This document shows positions 9,277-16,657 of a DNA stretch of 61,766 nucleotides, piece by piece; the first letter of the stretch is position 1, and each line of letters begins with the position of its first letter. Origin of the DNA: Clostridiaceae bacterium (GTDB lineage Bacteria > Bacillota > Clostridia > Saccharofermentanales > DTU023). A program made the translations under genes and the position numbers. The notes beneath the pieces are model-generated. The model searched no databases. It had not been told where the DNA came from and saw only the letters and a program-made list of their open reading frames with translations. Location of the stretch: assembly GCA_012800435.1 (NCBI GenBank), contig JAAZJH010000020.1:1-61766 (forward strand), in the 5' to 3' direction.

Positions 9277-12117
9277 CTATCGTTCTTCTTCTTCATCTTT
9301 GGAAAGATGGCAATTCTTGTATTTCTTGCCGCTGCCGCACCAACAAGGATCATTCCGTCCCGGCCGATATTTCTTTCGTACTGGTGCGGCTTTCGGCTCA
9401 GGAGCTGACGTTGTCATCGGCCCACGGTCATCAATATTTCTTGTCGGTGCCGATGCCGAAGACCATCCTTGTGATCCGCGGCCTTCGAGAAGTTTGTCCG
9501 GCACACTTCTTCTCATATGCGTACTGCTTTCAGCAACAAATCGAGCACGCATGATTAAGCGCACTGCATCTTGTTTGATGGCTTCGTTCATCGCATCGAA
9601 CATGTCAAATCCCTCGCGCTTATATTCAACGACCGGATCATGTTGGGCGTAGCTTCGCATGCCGATGCTGTCGCGAAGATCATCCATCATATCGATGTGA
9701 TCCATCCAGTGGCGATCGACCGTCTGCAAAAGAACGACACGTTCCACCTGACGGAGCAACTCATCAGATCCAAGTTCGGTAGCTCTAGACTCCAGTTTAG
9801 AAAGTGCATCTTCCGTAAGACGTGCAACCGCGGCTTCGCCGTCCTCCTGCTCTCGTGAATGAAGCAAAGCATTGAGCACGGGAAGCGAACCGAATTCATC
9901 TTCAACACGAGAACGAAGCACTTCTCGATCCCAATCAGCAGGATCAGACGAGCGACTCATAAAATCTGCTAAAATGCTGTGCATTCTTTCTTCAGTGATA
10001 CGCTGAAAGTAGGCATGCAAGTCATGTCCCTCCAGAACTTCGCGGCGCTGCTTATATATGATCTGGCGCTGCAAGTTCATGACATTGTCATATTCGAGAA
10101 CATTTTTCCGGATCGCAAAGTTCATGCCTTCAACACGACGTTGAGCAGATTCAATACTTTTTGCAAGCAGCGGGTGCGAAATCTCAATCGTCTCATCCAC
10201 GCCGAGCGTCGAAAACATTCGCTCCATCCGCTCACCGCCAAATAGACGCATCAAATCGTCCTCTAGCGAAAGATAGAATTTCGAAAATCCGGGATCTCCC
10301 TGTCGTCCGGCACGGCCGCGCAACTGGTTATCAATTCTGCGTGATTCATGGCGCTCAGTTCCGACAATACAGAGTCCGCCCGTTTCAATTACGCGCGCTT
10401 TTTCTGAAGCGATTTCAGCAGCGAATTGTTTTTCAAGCTTTGTAAAAACATCGCGCGCGCGCAATACCGCTTCGTCGTCGGTCACGTTAAAAGCCGTACT
10501 ATTCTCAATCAATTCATCATCATAGCCTTGTTTGCGCATTTCCTGACGTGCAAGAAATTCAGGATTGCCGCCTAACATAATATCCGTTCCGCGTCCGGCC
10601 ATGTTCGTTGCTATAGTAACTGCGCCATAACGTCCGGCTTGTGCGACGATTTCTGCCTCACGCTCATGGTAACGGGCATTGAGGACGTTGTGCGGGATAC
10701 CGGCTTTCATGAAAAGCTTTGAAATAATCTCGGAATGCTCAACCGTCACTGTGCCTACAAGAACCGGCTGGCCCATCTCATGGCGTTCTCTTACAAAATC
10801 AAGCACCGCATTGTACTTGCCTCGCTCTGTTTTGAAGATAGCGTCCGGAGCATCCTCGCGAATCATGGGTTCATTGGTAGGAATGGAAATGACATCCAGA
10901 TTATAAATTTCACGAAATTCATCCTCTTCAGTCAGCGCTGTACCCGTCATGCCGGAAAGCTTCTTATACATCCTGAAATAATTCTGAAATGTTATGGTCG
11001 CCAACGTTTTATTCTCTTGGCGAATGTCAACGCCTTCTTTTGCTTCAATAGCTTGGTGGAGGCCATCACTATAACGTCGGCCGAACATGAGACGTCCCGT
11101 AAAGTCATCTACAATGACGATCTCACCGTCTTTTATGACGTAGTCGCGATCGAGATGCATGATTCCGCGAGCTTTAAGCGCTTGATTAATGTGGTGATTT
11201 ATATCGTAGTTTTCCTGATCGGATAGATTTTCAAGTTTAAAGAAGCGTTCAGCTTTCGCGACACCGCGTTCAGTCAGCACGGCGCTTCTTGCTTTCTCAT
11301 CGACAATGTAATCGGCGCCGGATTCCAATTCCTCAAGTTCGTCTTGCGTTCTGATGGCTTCATCTTGAATAACGCGTTTCTCTCTCAAACCGCGTACAAA
11401 ATCGTTTGTTTTCAAGTAAAGTGCCGAGGAATCGGTACCTGCACCGGAAATAATGAGCGGAGTTCGCGCTTCATCAATTAAAATACTATCGACCTCATCG
11501 ACGATCGCAAAATGCAATGACCGCTGCACACAGTCTTCCAGCGCCAGAACCATATTGTCACGAAGATAGTCAAAACCGAACTCATTATTCGTTCCATACG
11601 TCACATCTGCAGCGTAGGAAGCGCGTCTTGTTCTTTTGTCGAGACCGTGTACAATCAGTCCGACATCAAGCCCAAGATAGCGGTAAATTTTCCCCATCCA
11701 CTCGCTGTCACGCTTCGCCAGGTAATCGTTAACGGTCACGACGTGAACGCCTTTTCCCGTCAGCGCATTGAGGTACACCGGCAGGGTCGCAACAAGCGTT
11801 TTTCCTTCACCTGTACGCATTTCGGCGATTCGCCCCTGGTGAAGAACAATACCGCCTTCAACCTGTACCGGAAAGTGTGTCATCCCAAGCACGCGCGTAC
11901 TTGCTTCGCGAACCGTTGCGAATGCTTCAGGCAGAATCGCGTCGAGAGTTTCGCCATCCGCTAGCCGCTTTTGAAACAGATCGGTCATACCACGGAGCTC
12001 GCCTTCCGATTTTTTCTTAAAATCTTGAGCAAGCGCCAATACACTGCGTACCTTTTGGCGATTCTTTTTCAATTCACGCTCAGAATACGTTCCGAAAATC
12101 GCATCAAATAATCCCAT
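9277..12117 (-). CDS. secA: Preprotein translocase ATPase SecA
   Basis: 946 residues; the motor that drives unfolded preproteins through SecYEG. Order: NBD1 with the Walker A MRTGEGKTLVATLP and DEVDSILIDEARTPLIISG, the preprotein cross-linking domain, NBD2 with VTIATNMAGRGTDIMLGG and QLRGRAGRQGDPG, helical scaffold and wing domains, a variable linker rich in Pro, Arg and Ala, and a C-terminal zinc-binding tail CWCGSGKKYKNCH for SecB or ribosome contact. The sigma-A type promoter and a hairpin leader lie upstream. It is immediately downstream of the TadE/TadG-like gene cluster but has its own promoter, and is followed by tkt at 65 bases. Confidence 0.99.
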   Translation of the reverse strand: MGLFDAIFGTYSERELKKNRQKVRSVLALAQDFKKKSEGELRGMTDLFQKRLADGETLDAILPEAFATVREASTRVLGMTHFPVQVEGGIVLHQGRIAEMRTGEGKTLVATLPVYLNALTGKGVHVVTVNDYLAKRDSEWMGKIYRYLGLDVGLIVHGLDKRTRRASYAADVTYGTNNEFGFDYLRDNMVLALEDCVQRSLHFAIVDEVDSILIDEARTPLIISGAGTDSSALYLKTNDFVRGLREKRVIQDEAIRTQDELEELESGADYIVDEKARSAVLTERGVAKAERFFKLENLSDQENYDINHHINQALKARGIMHLDRDYVIKDGEIVIVDDFTGRLMFGRRYSDGLHQAIEAKEGVDIRQENKTLATITFQNYFRMYKKLSGMTGTALTEEDEFREIYNLDVISIPTNEPMIREDAPDAIFKTERGKYNAVLDFVRERHEMGQPVLVGTVTVEHSEIISKLFMKAGIPHNVLNARYHEREAEIVAQAGRYGAVTIATNMAGRGTDIMLGGNPEFLARQEMRKQGYDDELIENSTAFNVTDDEAVLRARDVFTKLEKQFAAEIASEKARVIETGGLCIVGTERHESRRIDNQLRGRAGRQGDPGFSKFYLSLEDDLMRLFGGERMERMFSTLGVDETIEISHPLLAKSIESAQRRVEGMNFAIRKNVLEYDNVMNLQRQIIYKQRREVLEGHDLHAYFQRITEERMHSILADFMSRSSDPADWDREVLRSRVEDEFGSLPVLNALLHSREQEDGEAAVARLTEDALSKLESRATELGSDELLRQVERVVLLQTVDRHWMDHIDMMDDLRDSIGMRSYAQHDPVVEYKREGFDMFDAMNEAIKQDAVRLIMRARFVAESSTHMRRSVPDKLLEGRGSQGWSSASAPTRNIDDRGPMTTSAPEPKAAPVRKKYRPGRNDPCWCGSGKKYKNCHLSKDEEEER

Positions 12118-12129
12118 GTTCCGTCCTTC

Positions 12130-12164
12130 GGCGGCAACCTATGTTTTAGTCGACATATGCCGCC
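12130..12164 (-). promoter_or_regulatory. Hairpin in the secA leader next to the ribosome-binding site
   Basis: On the minus strand GGCGGCA pairs with TGCCGCC (7 bp), continued by TATG/CATA after a three-base bulge. The 3' arm ends a few bases before the SD and ATG of secA, so the hairpin could modulate translation. No U tract follows, so it is not a terminator. Confidence 0.5.
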
Positions 12165-12273
12165 CTTATCATTCAAAAACATGTTCGCCAAGATCCAAAA
12201 AAGGAGATTAACCGGTATGCGTCGACAACCTCATATTGAAGAAACTAAGTTTCTGGCGCCATGTCCTCGAATT

Positions 12274-12301
12274 ATTATACCCTACACCTGTTGAATGTCA
12301 T
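12274..12301 (-). promoter_or_regulatory. Promoter of secA
   Basis: ATGACA (12296-12301), 16 bases, then a perfect TATAAT (12274-12279) on the minus strand, about 155 bases before the secA start codon. Confidence 0.7.
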
Positions 12302-12350
12302 GACCTTCGATATTATAAACACACGACATACTGACATCATCTTCTAATCT

Positions 12351-13337
12351 CTAATCGGATTCCTCATATGCGTGGCTTGTACCATATTCTCGTATATCGA
12401 GTCTTACACCCAGCGATAATGCCGTATGTTGCCAACCGGAAAGAACTTCATTTATCTTCCAAGTCACCGGATTATCGGGAATTACCAGAATGAGGCGCCG
12501 TTTTTGAATCTCGCCCGGTAATGGTCCCTCGTCGCCCACGCCTTCAAACGCGGCAAGTGATTGAATATGATGTATGATTTTCTTCTCTGCAACGATGTAT
12601 GACTGATACTTCGGCGCAGTAATGTCCATACTTTTTATTGAAACCGCTTCAACTCCATCCCATATCGCAATCACCGGATAAAAATGAGGAAGATGACCTC
12701 CAAATGTCGCCCGAAGTGTTGTACCGCGCACAAAATTGGGAAGCATCCACACGCTGTCTTTCTCTTCTTGATCCTCTTCATTTGATGTATCGTTATTATC
12801 TTTGAAAAGATGCGCGTTCCAGATCGGCACACGTGAGCGAATGATTTGCCAAGGCGCTCCTTTCGGCACAGTTTTTCGGTACGAAAGAATTAACCAGCAC
12901 GTCTTTCTATCTCTGTCAAAATCAAAAGCCAGCTTCATTTCACCATCAGGCGGAGAACAATGTTGTCCCTGAGCCGCCTGTCGCGACCAATAAGACACAC
13001 GTTTTAAGACAAATGGGGAAGCTAACAGTGTAGGCGCTAGATCCGACATGCCGTCAAGAGCAATCTTTGCAAGAGCCTGATCAGGAATAGCCTTCTTAAC
13101 CCAATCCTCCGGATCTGCGACGCTTTCCAGAATATCTTCCAGAGGCAACAAAAGCGCAATCTCTTTAGCCGTTTGATCAAGAGCATGTCCGAGAATAATA
13201 GTATCGCGGACGGTCTGGATCGCCAGTACAAAAAGTAAAATGACGGCGATCACCATAGGAAAGACAAGAGCAGCTTCCAAGGATAATGTACCTTTGAAAT
13301 CCGCATCTACGGCATTGATCACCTTGTTACGTTTCAT
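12351..13337 (-). CDS. TadE/TadG-like membrane-anchored protein
   Basis: 328 residues. An N-terminal hydrophobic segment (about 18-42, GTLSLEAALVFP then a run of aliphatic residues) has the glutamate and proline pattern of TadE-type pseudopilins, which in Tad/Flp systems are exported through an uncleaved or prepilin-type signal. The rest (about 45-328) is an extracytoplasmic domain with no match I recognise; its C-terminal third is strand-rich (RLILVIPDNPVTW). Its start overlaps the end of the upstream gene by four bases, so the two are translationally coupled. It is the last of three such genes. No ATPase (TadA), platform protein (TadB/C) or prepilin peptidase is in the window. Confidence 0.65.
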   Translation of the reverse strand: MKRNKVINAVDADFKGTLSLEAALVFPMVIAVILLFVLAIQTVRDTIILGHALDQTAKEIALLLPLEDILESVADPEDWVKKAIPDQALAKIALDGMSDLAPTLLASPFVLKRVSYWSRQAAQGQHCSPPDGEMKLAFDFDRDRKTCWLILSYRKTVPKGAPWQIIRSRVPIWNAHLFKDNNDTSNEEDQEEKDSVWMLPNFVRGTTLRATFGGHLPHFYPVIAIWDGVEAVSIKSMDITAPKYQSYIVAEKKIIHHIQSLAAFEGVGDEGPLPGEIQKRRLILVIPDNPVTWKINEVLSGWQHTALSLGVRLDIREYGTSHAYEESD

Positions 13338-14752
13338 GATGTGATCTCTGCCTCCTTTCGCCTGAGGTAACCGGAAACATATTCATAGGATATTTCTTCC
13401 CAAAACAAAGTTGTACGTGCCGCCGCATAATAGACGCCCGGACACGCTTGAAAAACAACGTGAGAAAGACGTTTAGCAATGGCATCAGGTGATTGCATTA
13501 CGATGAATAGACGCACGTAATCTCTGTAACGCATCGGAATATTGCGTGCACTCTTCCCAGGCCATAGCGCTATTTCCGCACCTTTGCAAAGTTGAGCTGC
13601 TTCCTTGCCGCCATTAATAATCGACGCAGCCGACATTAATACCCAAGCAACAGCTTCAGGCGGAATCACGACCGTACCAAGCGATATGGCCGCCACGGCT
13701 GCAGAAATCGTTACACCAAGTGACTGATAATGAGCGCGTATGGACGGATTTGTCGCCATATAGATCAAATGGACGGCGAATCGAATCATACCGATGAGCA
13801 TTTTGATCGATCGATAAGAAGAAACGCCTTGAAACCCCGTGGCAACGTATTCTAACTCATATGATCGTGTTGCAGAAAAATTTGCAATAATACGTCCGTC
13901 CGGTGTTTGATCGTATTCATATACGCCATTTCTAATGACAAAAGGCACTGCGGATGATAGATAACACAAGCTATATTCCGTGAGCATCATATGATCGAGA
14001 ATTCCTTCTGGCATAACCTTGAAGACGCGATCTAAGAATGTGCCGACGCCGGAAAGGCCCCCCTGCTCAAAAGGACGTATTTCAATCGGTATCGCTAAAC
14101 CGTTGTCATCAGGTGCAAATACCGGCGCTAAGAACGTCAGACTTTCCTGATAAGAGGCGCGGATGTTGTCATCCATATAACGATTATAGTCTTCGAACCA
14201 TTCAGGTTCTTCATCATAGTCCGGCAAATCAGGATCAACAGTTTTGTAACCCGCGATTAGATTATCCGGCTCCAGATCTATTAACCAAGATCCTGCGAGC
14301 TGCTCTTCCCACGCTTTTAAAGAACGTATTTTATCTAACGCATCTTGAATAATCGATAAAACCGCTCGATAGCTCATATGCCTTGCAACGGCATCTCTCA
14401 TCGCTTTTGGTTCCGAAAGAGGATCTTCTGCGGTCACACTCTGCGATACGTTTGCAGGAAGCCCAATTGAAGAGATCGCCTTGTCAGCGTCCGACTGCTG
14501 AAGTCCAAATAACCCAAACGTGCTATAAAGCTCACGATCGTAACATGCCAGCGCAGTCCGCGATGTCAAAACTGCCGTGCGCACCAAATTAGCCTCAATT
14601 CGATCACGATGGCATTCCTTCAAGATTCCGGAAAACAGCAAAAGAAAGGCCGGCATTGCCAAACAAAGCGCCAAACTGATCGAACCTGCATACTTCTTCC
14701 GCTCTTTCCTAAAAGCGCGTCTACACCTAATAGCGTTATTCCGCATTGACAT
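13334..14752 (-). CDS. Membrane-anchored extracytoplasmic protein of a TadE-like cluster (DUF5702-like)
   Basis: 472 residues from the ATG at 14750-14752, which overlaps the end of the upstream gene; the longer open frame (to 14875) would bury that gene's 3' end and is unlikely. After a basic stretch (RRAFRKERKKY) comes one transmembrane helix (GSISLALCLAMPAFLLLF), then a large outer domain with a further hydrophobic region around residues 310-365 (AAVAAISLGTVVIPPEAVAWV). It resembles clostridial proteins annotated DUF5702 that sit beside TadE-like genes; that family link is from memory. The helix lacks the glutamate found in its two neighbours. Function unknown. Confidence 0.6.
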   Translation of the reverse strand: MSMRNNAIRCRRAFRKERKKYAGSISLALCLAMPAFLLLFSGILKECHRDRIEANLVRTAVLTSRTALACYDRELYSTFGLFGLQQSDADKAISSIGLPANVSQSVTAEDPLSEPKAMRDAVARHMSYRAVLSIIQDALDKIRSLKAWEEQLAGSWLIDLEPDNLIAGYKTVDPDLPDYDEEPEWFEDYNRYMDDNIRASYQESLTFLAPVFAPDDNGLAIPIEIRPFEQGGLSGVGTFLDRVFKVMPEGILDHMMLTEYSLCYLSSAVPFVIRNGVYEYDQTPDGRIIANFSATRSYELEYVATGFQGVSSYRSIKMLIGMIRFAVHLIYMATNPSIRAHYQSLGVTISAAVAAISLGTVVIPPEAVAWVLMSAASIINGGKEAAQLCKGAEIALWPGKSARNIPMRYRDYVRLFIVMQSPDAIAKRLSHVVFQACPGVYYAAARTTLFWEEISYEYVSGYLRRKEAEITS

Positions 14753-15125
14753 GACGCAACCCCTGAACATCGTCTGCTGAATTGTCCGTTCGCTTTGTTT
14801 CATATTCTTTATTGAACTGTTGCAGTTCCCGCATTTCTGTTTCATCAAAAGCTGTTCGTACAGCGCGAATCGCATCTTTCATAAAAGAGAGCATCTCAAC
14901 CATTTTTTGCGGTTCCGTTTCGACCCGGTATACTCGATATCCATCCCGCTCTTCTTCTACGTAACGACAACTATGAAGCCCCACCTGATGTCGTGTCGAA
15001 GCATATGCAGACAATCGCGCACTTTGATGTACGCTGATACTTAATGGAAGAGCCATACCGATCGATTCAGCCAGAATGACTAGGCAACACGGCAGTATAA
15101 CTGCCGATTCAAGAGAGTATCCCAT
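14736..15125 (-). CDS. Small TadE-like pseudopilin
   Basis: 129 residues starting at the ATG at 15123-15125, which has the SD AAAGGAGC about seven bases upstream; an upstream in-frame start has no SD. The N-terminus GYSLESAVILPCC followed by a hydrophobic run is the TadE-type anchor, with the conserved glutamate. The rest is a short charged domain. It is the first gene of the cluster and overlaps the next by 17 bases. Likely a minor component of an extracellular fibre or surface complex whose export machinery is encoded elsewhere, though this is inference. Confidence 0.6.
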   Translation of the reverse strand: MGYSLESAVILPCCLVILAESIGMALPLSISVHQSARLSAYASTRHQVGLHSCRYVEEERDGYRVYRVETEPQKMVEMLSFMKDAIRAVRTAFDETEMRELQQFNKEYETKRTDNSADDVQGLRHVNAE

Positions 15126-15439
15126 CGTTTTTGCTCCTTTCTTACACCAAATATCTTCAAGATAGTCCTTCTGACAGCACATAGGATGGATGTGCCGTCG
15201 ACCTCCGGTTGTGTCTCTAGGGTAGATTCTCAGCCTATCTTTTCCAGCGCAAAAATGGGCTGATGTCTTTCCGACGATAGACACCATGAGCCGTCAATTT
15301 GACGAAATAGAAGATCGTTAAAGAAAAAGGGAAAATTTGACGTTATTGCATTGTCAGCTTATTGAAAAATGCGTTTCATAAGACCGCTGTCAATATCTGT
15401 AATAATAAGAGAATCTCGAAAAAAGGAGGCGAGGCTTTT
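15126..15439 (-). promoter_or_regulatory. Leader region of the TadE-like cluster
   Basis: A 314-base region with no gene. On the minus strand it holds a strong hairpin 50 bases before the first start codon (15173-15199, 10-bp stem GACGGCACAT/ATGTGCTGTC with one G-U pair, loop CCATCCT) and the motif GCCGTCAATTTGACG at 15290-15304, whose 13-base core is palindromic and recurs in the prs promoter. No U tract follows the hairpin. I found no match to a known riboswitch. Confidence 0.45.
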
Positions 15440-16114
15440 TCAGGCGAAAAAGCCCATGATCTCCAAGAAATGACATGAGTCACGAGCGGTCGTTATACTT
15501 CCATGGCCGGCGCATACAAGAAGATCGGGAGGCATATTTGATAGAATACGGTAGAGACGTTGAAGCGTTTGGCGCATGAGATGATCATCTCCGGTAGCGA
15601 AATCAGTTCTGCCCCACCCGTTATCAAAGAGCGTGTCACCCGTTATCAGCGCGAAAGGTTCCTCCTTGGAACCAACTATTTCCCACAGCATGTAGCAGGC
15701 AGATCCCATGGTATGGCCAGGTGTGGCGATGACCTCCATCGTGAACTGATCGTCCAGCACACATTTTTCGCCGTCTCGTAATTCACGATCAGGATGCGGA
15801 AATTTCTGGGGTCTTCCAAATGATGTCGAAGCATTGCCGCGTATATCGTCAAGCAGTGGAACTTCCTTTCCGATCATCACATACGGTGCCTCTGGATATT
15901 GAATTTTCCATGCCCCCGAAGCGTTAACGTGATCAAAATGGCCGTGCGTCGCAACAATCATGACGACCGGATCGGTATATCCGATGGCTTCAGGGGTAAG
16001 GGAGGGATCAAAAAAAACAGCGCCATCTTCGACATCTAACCGGTACATATTACAATTCATAAGCCGTTCCGGATAAACAGAAAGAGGGCTTTTGACCGTA
16101 TAGGAGTTAAACAT
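15440..16114 (-). CDS. Metallo-beta-lactamase-fold hydrolase (glyoxalase II-like)
   Basis: 224 residues from the ATG at 16112-16114; the longer frame reads back into the upstream gene. The metal-binding motif THGHFDH, a second histidine in TPGHTMGSA, the aspartate in TGDTLFDNGWGRTD and the distal histidine in CAGHGS are all present, as in the YcbL/glyoxalase II group of hydrolases. The start overlaps the stop of the MgsA homologue by eight bases, so they are coupled. A glyoxalase II-like enzyme beside an MgsA homologue would fit methylglyoxal metabolism, but the MgsA homologue appears inactive, so the substrate remains open. Confidence 0.85.
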   Translation of the reverse strand: MFNSYTVKSPLSVYPERLMNCNMYRLDVEDGAVFFDPSLTPEAIGYTDPVVMIVATHGHFDHVNASGAWKIQYPEAPYVMIGKEVPLLDDIRGNASTSFGRPQKFPHPDRELRDGEKCVLDDQFTMEVIATPGHTMGSACYMLWEIVGSKEEPFALITGDTLFDNGWGRTDFATGDDHLMRQTLQRLYRILSNMPPDLLVCAGHGSITTARDSCHFLEIMGFFA

Positions 16115-16508
16115 TCGAACGCACCAATTCGCGCCAGTCCAAATCACCACGGCTAATCGCAAGTACGAGAATCTCAGCCGTCGCCGTATTCGTTGCAAAA
16201 GGGATGCTGTTGGTGTCGCAAGCCTGCAACAACCGTTGCTGAGGATCATCCAGCGGATGATCAGGATCACGAAGATAAATCACGGCATCAATTTCATTGT
16301 AGTGTGCGATGCCGGCCAGTTGACTGAACGTGCTCGACGCGTCGGCAGAAAACGATGAGGGTCGAAGCAACGTCGCATCGGCAATCAAACGAGCCGTACT
16401 GGAAGGTGAAATCAGCTCATGCCGATTTAAAATCTGCTGATACGCAATACAAAAGTTGACCAGCAAATCATTTTTTGATGTATCTGAGATGAGGACTATT
16501 TTCATCAT
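16107..16508 (-). CDS. Methylglyoxal synthase homologue lacking catalytic residues
   Basis: 133 residues, close to the family's 120-150. The scaffold is clearly MgsA: LVNFCIAYQQIL, YNEIDAVIYLRDP, IPFATNTATAEIL and a C-terminal RGDLDWREL segment that matches clostridial MgsA almost residue for residue. The active site does not match: the HD of the AHDxxK motif is SD (S8-D9), the phosphate-binding ATGTT is SPSST (34-38), the GGDQQ loop with the catalytic aspartate is replaced around residues 57-64 (phenylalanine at the aspartate position), and the histidine before DP is an aspartate (87). Location after pbp2 is where mgsA normally lies in clostridia, so it probably descends from a true MgsA. 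Likely a non-catalytic or repurposed protein. Confidence 0.75.
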   Translation of the reverse strand: MMKIVLISDTSKNDLLVNFCIAYQQILNRHELISPSSTARLIADATLLRPSSFSADASSTFSQLAGIAHYNEIDAVIYLRDPDHPLDDPQQRLLQACDTNSIPFATNTATAEILVLAISRGDLDWRELVRSNV

Positions 16509-16657
16509 AATTCGACCCTGCTGACGTTCACATTATGGCGTCAGGCTCCTTTCAATCGGCATTCTACACGCACACATTTGGTCTAATTGTAATGCATGAA
16601 CGGAAATGAAACAACCACCGGACAAACTAAAACCCCGAAAGATTCTGTAATTAATGA

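Noticed and set aside
15200-15300. TPP riboswitch suggested by CTGAGAATCTACCC
   Set aside because: The other TPP core (CTGATCTGGATAATGCCAGCG-like) is absent and the downstream genes are unrelated to thiamine.
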